Both the position numbers and the translations under genes were made by a program. The notes beneath the pieces were generated by a model. That model worked only from the letters and a program-made list of their open reading frames with translations. It ran no database searches and was not told the origin of the DNA. Below, piece after piece: positions 1 through 9,360 of a DNA stretch of 64,000 bases (positions are counted from its first letter, which is position 1; every line of letters starts with the position of its first letter). The stretch is from Ischnura elegans (Eukaryota; Arthropoda; Insecta; Odonata; Coenagrionidae): positions 46,066,881 to 46,130,880 of the forward strand of contig NC_060252.1 of NCBI RefSeq assembly GCF_921293095.1, read 5' to 3'.

Positions 1-412
1 CAGTTGGGATGCATTAATTGTTGCTTTTCTTTCATTCTTGAGGAATTCAAGTTATCAAATAAATGCACTTGAATCCAGGGGAAAGGGAATGATTGATAAT
101 GGCACAACTGTAACAAAAACATAAAGGGAAATGCATTTTTTTAATGCAGAAGATTTTGTTTATGAAACAAGGGTTGAAGGGAAGGAGATTATATGATAAA
201 AATGTGACTGAGGAATAGAGGACCAAGTTGCAATTCTCAAGATCTTGAAAACATTTTCTTAATCCCTGCAAACTGGCCTTTTTGTTATTTTTTAATTCTA
301 ATGAGATTTTGTTTCTGATATATGGGACCATATTCCTCATGCCATTGTTCCATAGTGTTAATATGAGATTAAATGTAAGTACCTACATATCTTTCATTAA
401 TGCATGTATATG
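1..412. other. AT-rich sequence, nothing recognised
   Basis: No open frame here resembles a known protein and I see no clear repeat boundary. Confidence 0.5.
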
Positions 413-498
413 CAGTGAAACCTCTTTATATTGTAATGGAGGGGATCAAAATATGGGCAATTTGATGCATGGAGGTTCAGTATAGAGAGGTTTTAGTG
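413..498. mobile_element. very short pogo/Tigger-like MITE
   Basis: About 86 bp with inverted ends: CAGTGAAACCTCTTTATATTG on the left matches CACTAAAACCTCTCTATACTG read from the right on the other strand. The CAGT-AACCTC start is typical of pogo/Tigger-type Tc1-mariner elements. The expected TA duplication is not preserved (TG before, AT after), so the copy is old or the ends are off by a base or two. It has no coding capacity. Confidence 0.5.
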
Positions 499-1039
499 AT
501 ACATATGCACATTTTTTTCATATCCTTTGGAAATTAAAGGCACTACTGTTTTTTAAACCATTATATTTAAGGGTTTAAACAAATACGCATGCATTAGTGA
601 ACATGTATTTATTATTTAATGATAACACAAAGCGAGCACTATCGCCTGATTTGGGATGAAATCCTATACCTCTCTGTTCAGCAAAATATCTCTCGCAGAA
701 TATTGTTTCTGTTGGACCTAGAAAGTGAAGTTCTAAGATGGTTCTCTGAGTTACTCTGAAAGAAATCTATACTTAATTGCTCCAGCAATCTCAATGTTGC
801 AAGTTGCCTCCAAGTCTCAAGGTACTCCCCAACTAATTTTTCTAAAAGCGGCATAATGCTTCCTGTTTGCTCTCGGCAGTTTTTGACAGATCCCACAGTT
901 TTCCTAGGCATTTTATAAAGTTTGCAGACTAAGTATTTCTGTAATGGATTCCATAAGATAATATTAATAATATTTTTTTTATTTTTCCAGAGATCTGTAG
1001 GTTGAACACAAAATACAAATGTAGGACATGCCAATTTAG
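499..1039. other. unclassified sequence with one unrecognised minus-strand frame
   Basis: A 118-codon open frame lies on the minus strand at 678-1034. Its product is rich in charged and leucine residues but matches no family I recognise. It lies directly beyond the 3' end of LINE A and could be a remnant of an older repeat. I do not call it a gene. Confidence 0.3.
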
Positions 1040-1358
1040 ATACATAATCAATAAAAATTAAATTGAAATATATAAATTATATGTTACAAATACAGAAGAT
1101 CATTAACTGAATAAAATAGATTTTTTTCCAGAAACTTCAGTAGTTTCTTCTTAAAGACCGAGGTCCTACTCTTATTTTTCACCTCTGGAGGCAACCCATT
1201 AAAAATCTTCAGGCCCATAGGTTTAGGACTTAGGGCAGTATTTTGAGTCCTGATAAAGTTTTGATGCAGGTCTTTACAAGTTCTAGTGTTGTGGCTGTGG
1301 TATAGGTCATTTGATGTGTACTGAAGAATGTTATTTTTTACATGCATACTAATGACAT

Positions 1359-1380
1359 ATATATATATATATGTATATGC
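1359..1380. repeat. AT dinucleotide microsatellite
   Basis: A short run of about eight AT units with one TG interruption, inside the LINE A C-terminal coding remnant. It probably grew after the element died. Confidence 0.7.
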
Positions 1381-1857
1381 ATGAAAGTGGCAGGATACAC
1401 AGTTTTTTTAAAAGTGGAAGACTAGGTGCATCATAGGGGGCATTGCACATCAGCCTTATTATGCGCTTCTGAATTTTGAAGATTTCAGTAGCATGGGGAG
1501 AGGAACCCCAAAACAGGATACTGAAAATAATGTGAGAATAAAATTCACTGAAGTGCATAGACAATAAGACATCATTATTTACGGTGTTCCTGATGCTTCT
1601 TATGAGAAAGCATGTTGAACTAAGCTTGTAGCACAATTTGCTGATGTGCTTAACCCATGTTATATTTTTGTTCAGGGTAACTCCTAGAAACTGTGAACTG
1701 GAAATTTGTGGGAGTTGTTTCCCCTCTACTACAATTGGTATTGATTCAGGTGCTTTATTTTTGTTACAATAAGGCCAGACTTGTCAAGGTTCAGTTTAAG
1801 AAAATTATTTTGACACCATTCATAAAGGAGTTTAGTGGCAGTGACTGCTGTAAGGGA

Positions 1858-2310
1858 CTAGGTATTCAATGATGGGGCTGATACAATAACATTAGTATCG
1901 TCAGCGTAGAGTATAGGTTTGACACCTGTGACAGATTTAAGAGTACCTGGTAGATCATTTATGTACAGCAAAAATAGAACAGGGCCCAAGACGGAGCCCT
2001 GTGGCACACCAAGTAGGACTTCTTTGCCAGGAGAGATAGACTGAGTGCCATTTTTGTATAATACAACATGTTGGTGACATCCACTCAGATACGATTCAAT
2101 CCACTTATAAGGAGTGCCTCGTATACCATAATAACCCAGTTTCAGCAGGAGTAGTTGGTGATTGACAAGATCAAAGGCTTTAGAAAAGTCAAAGAAAAGA
2201 CCCAGAGTCTCCGTTCTTTTTCCCAGATTTGAGAGTATAAGGGTCACCACTTCATAGGTGGCTGTGGATGTGGATTTAGATTTCCTGAACCCATTCTGAG
2301 AAGGGGACAA
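1858..2310 (-). pseudogene. LINE A reverse transcriptase fragment (palm, catalytic YADD)
   Basis: The 150-codon frame starts in finger motif NGFRKSKSTSTA and runs through the palm: FFDFSKAFDLVNH (first catalytic Asp), the GVPQGSVLGPVLFLLYINDLP block, and the catalytic YADDT near its end. Just upstream (2311-2453), in a shifted frame, are the earlier RT motifs AKVVPLYKGKG and YRPISLLNQLSKIFEK. The core residues are intact, but the frame is broken on both sides. This is an enzyme of target-primed reverse transcription, not a host gene. Confidence 0.85.
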
Positions 2311-2572
2311 GAGACTGAATGACTCAAGGAGTGATACCAGACCTTTTCAAAAATTTTACTGAGCTGGTTCAACAGGGAAATCGGACGGTATGAATTCATG
2401 TCCTGTTTGCTTCCTTTGCCTTTGTAGAGAGGAACAACTTTGGCAGTCTTAAGATAAGATAATATTTATTTGCCTAGCGATCAAAAATAGAAAATGGAAG
2501 CAGTATGTACAATGATATAAGGCACGTCAAAAACAGGAAAAAAAAACAATAAAAATACCCATACAAAGATAC

Positions 2573-4421
2573 GAAAACAGAGGAAGGACAGAATCGTTAC
2601 AAGAGGATAAGGAACGAAATATGTCGTAAAGCGCGGAAGGCTAGAGAAACGTGGATGAAAAGCATTTGCGAAGACGTGCAAAACAATCTTAAACATGGAA
2701 AAGTAGAGGCCGCTTATAGGATAGTGAGGAACCACTTTAAGGAAAGGGGCATAAGATGTAATACCCTTAGGGACAAAAACGGAGAACTATTGATTGAAAA
2801 CGAAGAAAAAGGGAAGAGATGGAAGGAATATCTGGAAGATTTGTACAAAGGAAGTCGTCTCAGAATGAATGCTATCGAAAACGAGAGGGAAGTGGATGCC
2901 GATGACATGGGAGCCCCAATTTTAAGATCGGAATTTGATGCGGCTGTAAGAGACCTCAGGATAAATAAAGCGTCTGGCATTGATGACATTCCTGCAGAAC
3001 TAATCAAAAATTCAGGAGAGAAGACGTTGAGCCAGCTATACAAAATCATTAGTGAAATGTATACGACAGGTGAGATACCAAAGGATTTCGAGAGGAACAT
3101 TATAATCCCTATTCCTAAGAAGAAAAGAGCGGAGAAGTGTGAAGATTTTAGGACCATAAGCCTTACTACACATGCATCAAAGATACTGACAAGGATCATC
3201 TATAGAAGAATAGAACGAAAAGCAGAAGAGTACTTGGATGAGGACCAATTTGGATTCAGGAAAAACAAAGGCACAAGGGAAGCAATATTGGCCCTAAGAC
3301 TGCTCATAGAAAAGAGAATGGAAAAGAACAAGCCAACATTCGTTGCGTTTGTGGACTTAGAGAAAGCATTTGATAACGTGGATTGGAGCACAATGCTTGG
3401 AATCCTAAAGGAAATTGGGGTTCTTTATAATGACAGAAGAATCATCCACAGTTTATACAAAAACCAAATAGCCGTGATAAAATCAGGGCCCAGCTGTGAA
3501 GAAGCAAGAATTAAGAAAGGAGTGCGACAAGGCTGTACATTGTCACCCGTAATTTTCAACGTTTACATTGAAAAAGCCATTAAGGAAATCAAAGAAAAGG
3601 CATTGGGAGTGAATATCCATGGAGAAAAAATAAGCATGCTAAGATTTGCCGATGACATAGCCGTTATAGCAGAAACAGAGAAGGATTTGAAAAATATTCT
3701 GGTTAATATGGGTAGGGTAATGAGTAGATATCAACTGAAAATAAGCACGAAGAAAACCAAGATCTTAGTATGCAGCAGAAGAGAAGAAGTCAAGACCAAC
3801 ATTAAAATAGGGAGGCAAAAACTGATAGAAGTGGATGAATTCTGTTATTTGGGAAGCAAGATAACTAGTGACGGGAGAAGCAAGAAAGAAATTATCAGCA
3901 GAATAGCCCAGGCGAAGAGAGCATTCCACCAAAAGAGAGACCTGCTTACAGCAGGAAACTTAAATATGGATGTAAAGAAACAATTTATAAGAACCTACAT
4001 CTGGAGTATGCTCCTATACGGAAGTGAGGCATGGACAATGACCGCAGCGGAGAAAGCAAGGATAGAGGCCTTTGAAATGTGGTGCTACAGAAGAATGATG
4101 AAAATCAAATGGATCGACCGAATTAGTAACGAGGAAGTCCTAAGAAGGGTAGGAGAGAAGAGAAGCCTCATGAAAACCTTAATAAGAAGACGGAACAACC
4201 TTATAGGCCACATCTTGAGACATGATGGCCTGATGAAGACAATCGTCGAAGGACAGGTGGAAGGCAAGAATGGAAAAGGAAGACCTCGAACAAAATATAT
4301 GGAACAAGTAAAGAGAGATGTGAAAGAGAAGAAATACGTAGGAGTGAAAAGATTAGCTGATAGGAGAACTGAGTGGAGAGCTGCGTCAAACCAATCCTAG
4401 GATTGTTGACCAGTGATGATG
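2573..4421 (+). mobile_element. young, 5'-truncated RTE-clade LINE inserted in LINE B 3' UTR
   Basis: A plus-strand insertion of about 1.85 kb flanked by a perfect 12-bp target duplication, ATACAAAGATAC, at 2561-2572 and 4422-4433. It has a tiny 3' UTR (21 bp after the stop) ending in a GAT tail, both RTE-clade traits. The 5' end is cut inside the region before RT, so the endonuclease is missing. The single long frame without stops and the perfect duplication make it the youngest layer of this nest. Relatives sit at 42160-42610, about 36034-36860 and about 50345-50891. Confidence 0.92.
2574..4400 (+). CDS. RTE-clade reverse transcriptase, 5'-truncated but open
   Basis: The frame is open from the truncation point (Lys-Thr-Glu at 2574) to TAG at 4398-4400, about 608 codons; the first Met is at 2655. 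Motifs in order are IDDIPAELIKN (finger), YRRIERKAEE and DQFGFRKNKGT, VDLEKAFDNVDW (first catalytic Asp), GVRQGCTLSPVIFN (from about 3522), and RFADDIAVI with the catalytic FADD at 3644-3655. The C-terminal domain has FCYLGSKIT, RTYIWSMLLYGSEAW and GKGRPRTKYMEQV. All catalytic aspartates are present. The protein would lack the endonuclease, so the copy could not transpose by itself. There is no promoter, and expression is unlikely. It is LINE-derived, not a host gene. Confidence 0.9.
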   Translation, partial: KTEEGQNRYKRIRNEICRKARKARETWMKSICEDVQNNLKHGKVEAAYRIVRNHFKERGIRCNTLRDKNGELLIENEEKGKRWKEYLEDLYKGSRLRMNAIENEREVDADDMGAPILRSEFDAAVRDLRINKASGIDDIPAELIKNSGEKTLSQLYKIISEMYTTGEIPKDFERNIIIPIPKKKRAEKCEDFRTISLTTHASKILTRIIYRRIERKAEEYLDEDQFGFRKNKGTREAILALRLLIEKRMEKNKPTFVAFVDLEKAFDNVDWSTMLGILKEIGVLYNDRRIIHSLYKNQIAVIKSGPSCEEARIKKGVRQGCTLSPVIFNVYIEKAIKEIKEKALGVNIHGEKISMLRFADDIAVIAETEKDLKNILVNMGRVMSRYQLKISTKKTKILVCSRREEVKTNIKIGRQKLIEVDEFCYLGSKITSDGRSKKEIISRIAQAKRAFHQKRDLLTAGNLNMDVKKQFIRTYIWSMLLYGSEAWTMTAAEKARIEAFEMWCYRRMMKIKWIDRISNEEVLRRVGEKRSLMKTLIRRRNNLIGHILRHDGLMKTIVEGQVEGKNGKGRPRTKYMEQVKRDVKEKKYVGVKRLADRRTEWRAASNQS

Positions 4422-4496
4422 ATACAAAGATACATTCAATTTTACAAAAAGTAAAAGATTAATTTAATTATGAGCTAACAAAAAGATAAATTTAAG

Positions 4497-5211
4497 TTAA
4501 TAGGAGTCATCGAAGAACTCATTTACTGAGTAATACATTTTATCTAAAAGAAACATTTTTAGGCTACTTTTGAATTTTTTTATCGACTCTGTTTGTTTAA
4601 GCTCACAAGGAAGTTTGTTAAACAGATGGAGACCCATGTTAGATGGCACCATTGCCGATTTTTTAGTCCTCACATAGGGAACATGAATATCATGACATCT
4701 TCTAGTGGAGTAGCAGTGGATATCAGAGTTGAGAGTAAAATCTTTTAAGTGACCTTTGATATAGTGTGTGGCATACATAATACATATATACACAGGGTAA
4801 GGGCAGGATTTTAAAGTTGCTAAATAGTGGCTGACAGGGTGTTCGCGGGCCAGCTAGAGCAATTATTCTGATAATTCTTTTTTTAATTTTAAATATTTTC
4901 ATAGCAGAAGGGGAAGATCCCCAGAGAGGTATGCTGTAGGTAATATGGGAATAAAACAGGCCATAGTATAGAGTAAGAAGGTTATCGGTAGTAACAGTAC
5001 GACAGATCGTACGAGTGAGGTAACACACAGAACTGAGTTTATTAGTTAGAGTGCTAATATGAGTATCCCAAGAGACAAGAGTGTCAATGTGTACACCAAG
5101 AAACTTAATGCAATCAACCTGAGAAATAGAGGTTCCCTGGATATTAATAGAAATAGATTTTTCAGAATTTTTTGAATGGGAAAATTGTAATATGTACTTG
5201 AGATTTATCAA
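4497..5211 (-). pseudogene. LINE B C-terminal (thumb/connection) domain
   Basis: Two overlapping frames, 4723-5211 and 4497-4793, hold the region after the RT palm. FLGVHID..VSWDTHI and the FYSHITYSIPLWGSS block are typical of this LINE group, and the end reads GLHLFNKLP. The equivalent part of LINE A (1084-1636) is readily aligned by eye (KIFNGLPPEV, FYSHIIFSILFWGSS). The frame change near 4760 is one break. Confidence 0.85.
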
Positions 5212-5622
5212 TGTTAACTATTAGACTGTTGTTCAAAAACCATTTTACAAATTGGTCAGAGACTGTCAGACAGTTAACGGACAGGGACTGGAGATTGGTA
5301 GAAGAAAGTATGAAGTTGGTGTCATCAGCATAAATGATGGGTGTGACCTTATTTGTGGAAATAATGTAGTCTGGAAGGTCATTAATGTAGACCAAAAAAA
5401 GCAAAGGACCCAAGATCGATCCCTGAGGTACACCCTGAGAAATATTCTTACCAGGAGAGGTAAATTTCTGACCATTACTGTTGAGGATAACCATCTGACT
5501 TCTACCAGTAAGGTAAGAATGAATCCACTTGTAGGGACACCACGAACACCAATGGCATTAAGCTTTTGAAGAAGGTGATGATGGTCCACGGTATCGAAAG
5601 CTTTAGAAAGATCAAAAAGCAA
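5162..5622 (-). pseudogene. LINE B reverse transcriptase palm, in two overlapping frames
   Basis: The frame at 5266-5622 opens with LFDLSKAFDTVDHHHLL (first catalytic Asp). The sense then passes to the frame at 5162-5494, which carries GVPQGSILGPLLFLVYINDLP and the catalytic YADDT. The change of frame means at least one indel in the palm. Upstream motifs (LAKVIPVSKNKG, YRPISFLNVFSKIF) are legible at about 5780-5930. Confidence 0.85.
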
Positions 5623-6343
5623 AGTTACAACTTCATTTTTTTGTCCAGGGCCGACAATATGTTTTCAATCATTGGGTGACATGCAGTAGAGGTGGATCTT
5701 TGTTGTCTGAAACCATGCTGGAAAGAGGAGATCATGTGGTTGTGCTCTAAATACGTGTTAAGTCATTTGTAATATATTTTTAAAAAGATTTTGCTGAAAA
5801 CATTTAGAAAAGAAATAGGCCTATATGAGTTTATGTCATGAGTGCAGCCTTTATTCTTAGACACGGGAATGACTTTAGCTAGTTTCAAAGGCTCTGGGAA
5901 GATACCTAAGTGAAGAGACTCATTTATAAGAAAGAGTAGAGGAGAGCTTATGAACTCATAACAGATACCAAATAAGAAATGAGGAATTTCATCAGTGCCA
6001 CAGCTATGTCTGGATCCCAGATTGAGAGTGACAGCCTTCAGTTCTGTTTCACTACAAGGTGCAAGAAAAAAGGAGTGGATAGAAGAAGCAGTTACAGGAG
6101 CACTAGATCTATTAAGAGAGGGGGTCTGAATGAAATGATTGTTGAAACAAACAGACAGATCATAAGGGTCGGTAATGGTTGCACCAGTAGTATCTTATCA
6201 ATTTTAAGGGAGATTGGTAGACTTTTTTGTTAGAGCTATTGATGATTTTCCAGGCTTCTTTGATCTTATTATCAGTAACTGAATCCTATGATTATTATAG
6301 GAACGCTAAGCATGATTGAGAAAATGTTGGTACTGCTTCTTTT

Positions 6344-7213
6344 TTACTTTATACTCAGTTTTTGCTCAATGCTATCACTGAATTTACAATTTTGGGCAAG
6401 GTTCTTCATAAAAGAAGAAAATTGATGGACTTCATCAGTGACCCAGCTCTTTTTAGCAATGTGTCGTGATACTTTTATAGCTGTAAGTGGGAAGGAGATG
6501 TTAAAATAGTCAAGAAATTTATGGTAAAAATTGTTGAAACTATCACAATAATCATCTGCATTGAAAACATCAGTCCAAGACTCAGCTTTAAGTAGATCTA
6601 GGAAATGGGAGACATTGCTGTGGGAGAAAGAACGAATACAGCGATAAAAGGGCTTTGATGGTTGAGCACAGTTGAATTCAGCCAACACAGGATAATGATA
6701 AGAGATTTCGTAATTTAGAACAGAGACATTTACCAATAACTGGTCCATATTCGATATGACTAGGTCCAATAACGTAGCAGAGTGAGAGGTATATCGAGTG
6801 GGGATATAATTATTCAATACATTTAAATTGTAACATTTCAAAAGACAGGGGAAGCCATCTCTATTCTTATGATCTGTGAGCAAGTCAATATTAAAATCAC
6901 CAGTAATAACAACATTACATCTATTAGATCGGTTAAAAATTGCATCAAGCAAGTTGCTCAGTGATTTTAGAAACATTTGAAAATTACTTGCTGGCGAACG
7001 ATAGAAAGTGATAACAAAGATTTATTTGTCACCAACAGGAACGTTAACACGTGCACATTCAAAGATACACTCCTCAATTAAGTGCCCGTAAGGCACATTG
7101 ACCACTTCTGAGGCTATGTCAGATTTAACAAGTACCATAACACCACCATTTTTTAAAGTCGAATGACAGAAAACATCCGCAACACTATATCCCGGAATGT
7201 TGAGATATTTCAC
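6344..7213 (-). pseudogene. LINE B apurinic-type endonuclease and linker
   Basis: The frame at 7022-7213 carries the N-terminal endonuclease part (GYSVADVF...KNGGVMVLVK). The frame at 6344-6976 carries the C-terminal part, with TGDFNIDLL, the LLDLVISN block and a degenerate SYHYPVL at the usual SDHxPV position. A linker with KKSWVTDEV follows. Sense sequence upstream (about 7214-7390) reads LINAQCIRNK and TVCEHWLTDDE, the start of the domain. This enzyme family nicks target DNA for insertion. Confidence 0.82.
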
Positions 7214-7401
7214 TTCATCATCAGTCAGCCAATGTTCACAGACAGTTAAAACTGTTGGATTGGTTTGATCAATTATAATATCTAATTCAAGAGTCTTATT
7301 TCTGATGCATTGAGCATTTATAAGTTTAAAATTGAAAACACTGTGGATGCACGATGCGCATCCTTTGAGGGAATAGCAACAGGGTTACACCAATCATTTT
7401 G

Positions 7402-8145
7402 TCACAACGATTTTTTGTTAAGAGAGTCCGGGAAAACTCCCAGCCTTAAAGATTCATTAATGAGGAATAGAACTTGATCCTTGATAACAAGGACGGATCT
7501 TTCTACAACTCTACCAGGGATACCATCTAATCCATGACTATTTTTATTGGGCAAGTTGTTAACAATATTGGTCAGTTCAGATTCAGTACATGGAAACAAG
7601 TACAACGAGTTTCTTGGCGATTGGATTACAGAGTAGTTATTTGAATTGCCTCTGATTGTGGGATATGACTGAGACAGGTAAAAATCATTGAGATTGGATG
7701 ACATGGTAGTATAATCAGAGATTAGTTCCCCTTTAGAGTCTTGCAATTGAAGGATGCAATGTTGACTGTGGTGAGCTTTGGATTCTTTGATGATTTTCCA
7801 AATTTCTTTTGATTTATTGTCAGCATTTACTATTCTTTGATTGTTGACGGATTTTTTTGCTGTTTGAAGAATTTTACAGTATCTTTTCTTAAGCGCCAAA
7901 TACTCTAATCGATCTGACACTTCAATTTTATGTTTGTAGTGAATGGCAGCCTCCTTCATCTCACTTGACAGACGTCTGATTTCATCAGTAACCCATGACT
8001 TTTTACGTTTGGAAAGTAAAGGATTTTTCACCTTCTTCAGGACTAAGGGAAAACAAGTGTTGAAGTAATGCTGAAAAGTAGAATAGAAATACTGAAAACC
8101 AGGGGTGCAGCCAGGAATTAAGGCTAGGGGGGGTTTTAAGCGCAA
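7402..8145 (-). pseudogene. LINE A linker between endonuclease and RT, with first RT motifs
   Basis: A 247-codon frame on the minus strand. It reads KKSWVTDEIRRLSSEMKEA, then a basic helical linker, then TESELTNIVNNLPNKNSHGLDGIPGRVV (the pre-finger motif) and FLINESLRLGVFPDSL, where LINE B inserted. Its first codons come from the hAT MITE at 8100-8406, and its last ones read across the LINE B junction. The homologous stretch of LINE B (KKSWVTDEV at about 6420) confirms the assignment. Confidence 0.82.
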
Positions 8146-8414
8146 CTAATACATAGAGTGTCTGGGTGTATGGCATGCCTGCCAGGGTAATCGGGAGGTG
8201 CGAGGGCCCTCCGCCAGAACAAAATTAAGATAAATGGTTAAAAATGGTGAGTTTTACGGCCTCTGAGGGATATTTTTTAAATCCTTACAGTATTCTATTA
8301 GTAATATTAATCCAAATAAAAAAAATAGATTAAACTTAAAAAATAGTCTGAGCTCTGGGGGGGGGGGGGGGTTTATCCCCCAAAACCCCCCCTCCCTGCG
8401 CCACTGCTGAAAAC
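8092..8414. mobile_element. hAT-type MITE with 8-bp target duplication
   Basis: The element is 8100-8406 (307 bp) between perfect copies of CTGAAAAC at 8092-8099 and 8407-8414. The ends are inverted: CAGGGGTGCAGCCAGG on the left and CAGTGGCGCAGGGAGG from the right on the other strand, both followed by a G run and TTTT. The CAG-start ends and 8-bp duplication are hAT hallmarks. It contains a 14-base G run near 8359 and no coding sequence. It lies in the LINE A linker. Confidence 0.88.
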
Positions 8415-8483
8415 TATTACCAAAGGACATCAAACTATACATTTCAGACCAATCATGTGAATACAATGTTTCTTGGAAAGTTG

Positions 8484-8728
8484 CTATGTTCTGCTTGGTA
8501 ATATATTTTTTGTAGAAGCTGCTCTGGAGTAGGGGGAAGATGAATGAGAGATAGAATTACAAGGTATCATAGAAAATTTTGACAGGACAGGATAGTGGTC
8601 AGATATATCAGAGGAAATAACTGAAGTGGTAATTAGGTTAGGATCCACATTAGAAATAATATCATCTAAAAGAGTATTGTTGTGATTAGTACACAGTGTT
8701 GGTGAAGATACATTATTAGAAAGATTAA
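8484..8728 (-). pseudogene. LINE A endonuclease C-terminal fragment
   Basis: The minus-strand frame reads NTLLDDIISNVDPNL and SSDISDHYPVLSKF, the last conserved blocks of the APE-type endonuclease. It begins exactly at the end of the 509-bp MITE. Beyond that MITE (9238-about 9360) the same strand reads QIILTGDFNCDML and NREDFVNLLRSF, so the two pieces are halves of one domain. Confidence 0.82.
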
Positions 8729-9237
8729 CCCACATAGCAGAAATACGTCTCGAATATCACATGTTACGTCTCAGAGACATTCTGAGAGCTTCAGAGGCAT
8801 CTCTGAGACTTCTCTGAGATGTCACTATGTCCAAAAAAATGGTCTATGTGACATCTCTTGAGACATCTCACATAAGACTCTGAGATGTCTCATTAGACTT
8901 TGTACTATGGTATGCTTTAAATTTAGGCAAAAATATAATTAAATTTAAATTATACAGTTATGGCCTACATTTCTTGATCATTTTTAGCGACACATTTTGT
9001 GATGGATCACCTTTTGAAAATAAGAAACCCATATTAAATGTCGTGATTTTAATTATCAAAACTTCAGATTTGCACGGAAAAATATATATGGAAGGCATTG
9101 ATGGCGTTTAAATACGTTTTTTTAAAATTCCTGAATGTCTCACGATTACATCTCCGAGACATCTGTGAGACATACATGATATTCGAGTCATTCGAGACCA
9201 TAGGGAGACGTCTCTGAGAGGTTCGTTGCTACGTGGG
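8729..9237. mobile_element. 509-bp MITE with CCCACRTAGCA ends and many GAGAC/GTCTC repeats
   Basis: It starts CCCACATAGCAG and ends in the inverse, GCTACGTGGG. Both flanks are packed with inverted and direct variants of TCTCTGAGACATCTC, so the ends could fold on each other at several registers. The middle is AT-rich and non-coding. The LINE A endonuclease frame (LLRSF then NLSNN) predicts that only AA was duplicated on insertion. I cannot place it in a superfamily. Confidence 0.75.
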
Positions 9238-9360
9238 AAAAGATCTCAAAAGGTTAACAAAGTCCTCTCTATTGCGGGTATTAGATAGCATATCACAATT
9301 GAAGTCACCTGTGAGTATAATCTGTGAAGATTCACGAGAACCAACAGATATCACTGCACA

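Larger units (their letters stand above)
2454..7417 (-). mobile_element. LINE B: related CR1/Jockey-group LINE inserted in LINE A
   Basis: The minus-strand LINE lies between copies of TTAAG (2449-2453 and 7418-7422). Removing it restores the LINE A frame at Asp-Ser-Leu-Lys-Thr-Ala. Read 5' to 3' on the minus strand, endonuclease starts near 7390, RT follows from about 5950, and the 3' UTR runs from about 4500 to 4434 and then 2560 to 2454, interrupted by the RTE insertion. The net length is about 3.1 kb, roughly a whole ORF2 without a recognisable ORF1, so it may be 5'-truncated. It has several frame breaks. It is distinct from LINE A but clearly of the same group. Confidence 0.87.
1040..9360 (-). 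mobile_element. LINE A: CR1/Jockey-group non-LTR retrotransposon, split by four insertions
   Basis: One LINE copy read on the minus strand. It is now in two blocks, about 7418-9360 (endonuclease end, linker, start of reverse transcriptase) and about 1040-2453 (rest of RT and 3' end). The join is exact: the upstream block ends in a frame reading GVFPDSL and the downstream block resumes with KTAKVVPLYKGKG, the usual order in this family. RT hallmarks are SKAFD, GVPQGSVLGP and YADDT in the frame at 1858-2310; the C-terminal domain is in frames at 1349-1636 and 1084-1347. It carries several frameshifts and stops, so it is dead. Insertions are LINE B (2454-7417), a hAT MITE (8100-8406) and a CCCACRTAGCA MITE (8729-9237); an RTE element is nested in LINE B. 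Outer ends are approximate. Confidence 0.85.

Noticed and set aside
678-1034. 118-codon minus-strand frame next to LINE A
   Set aside because: No recognisable domain and no splice or promoter context. I cannot tell it from chance or an old repeat.
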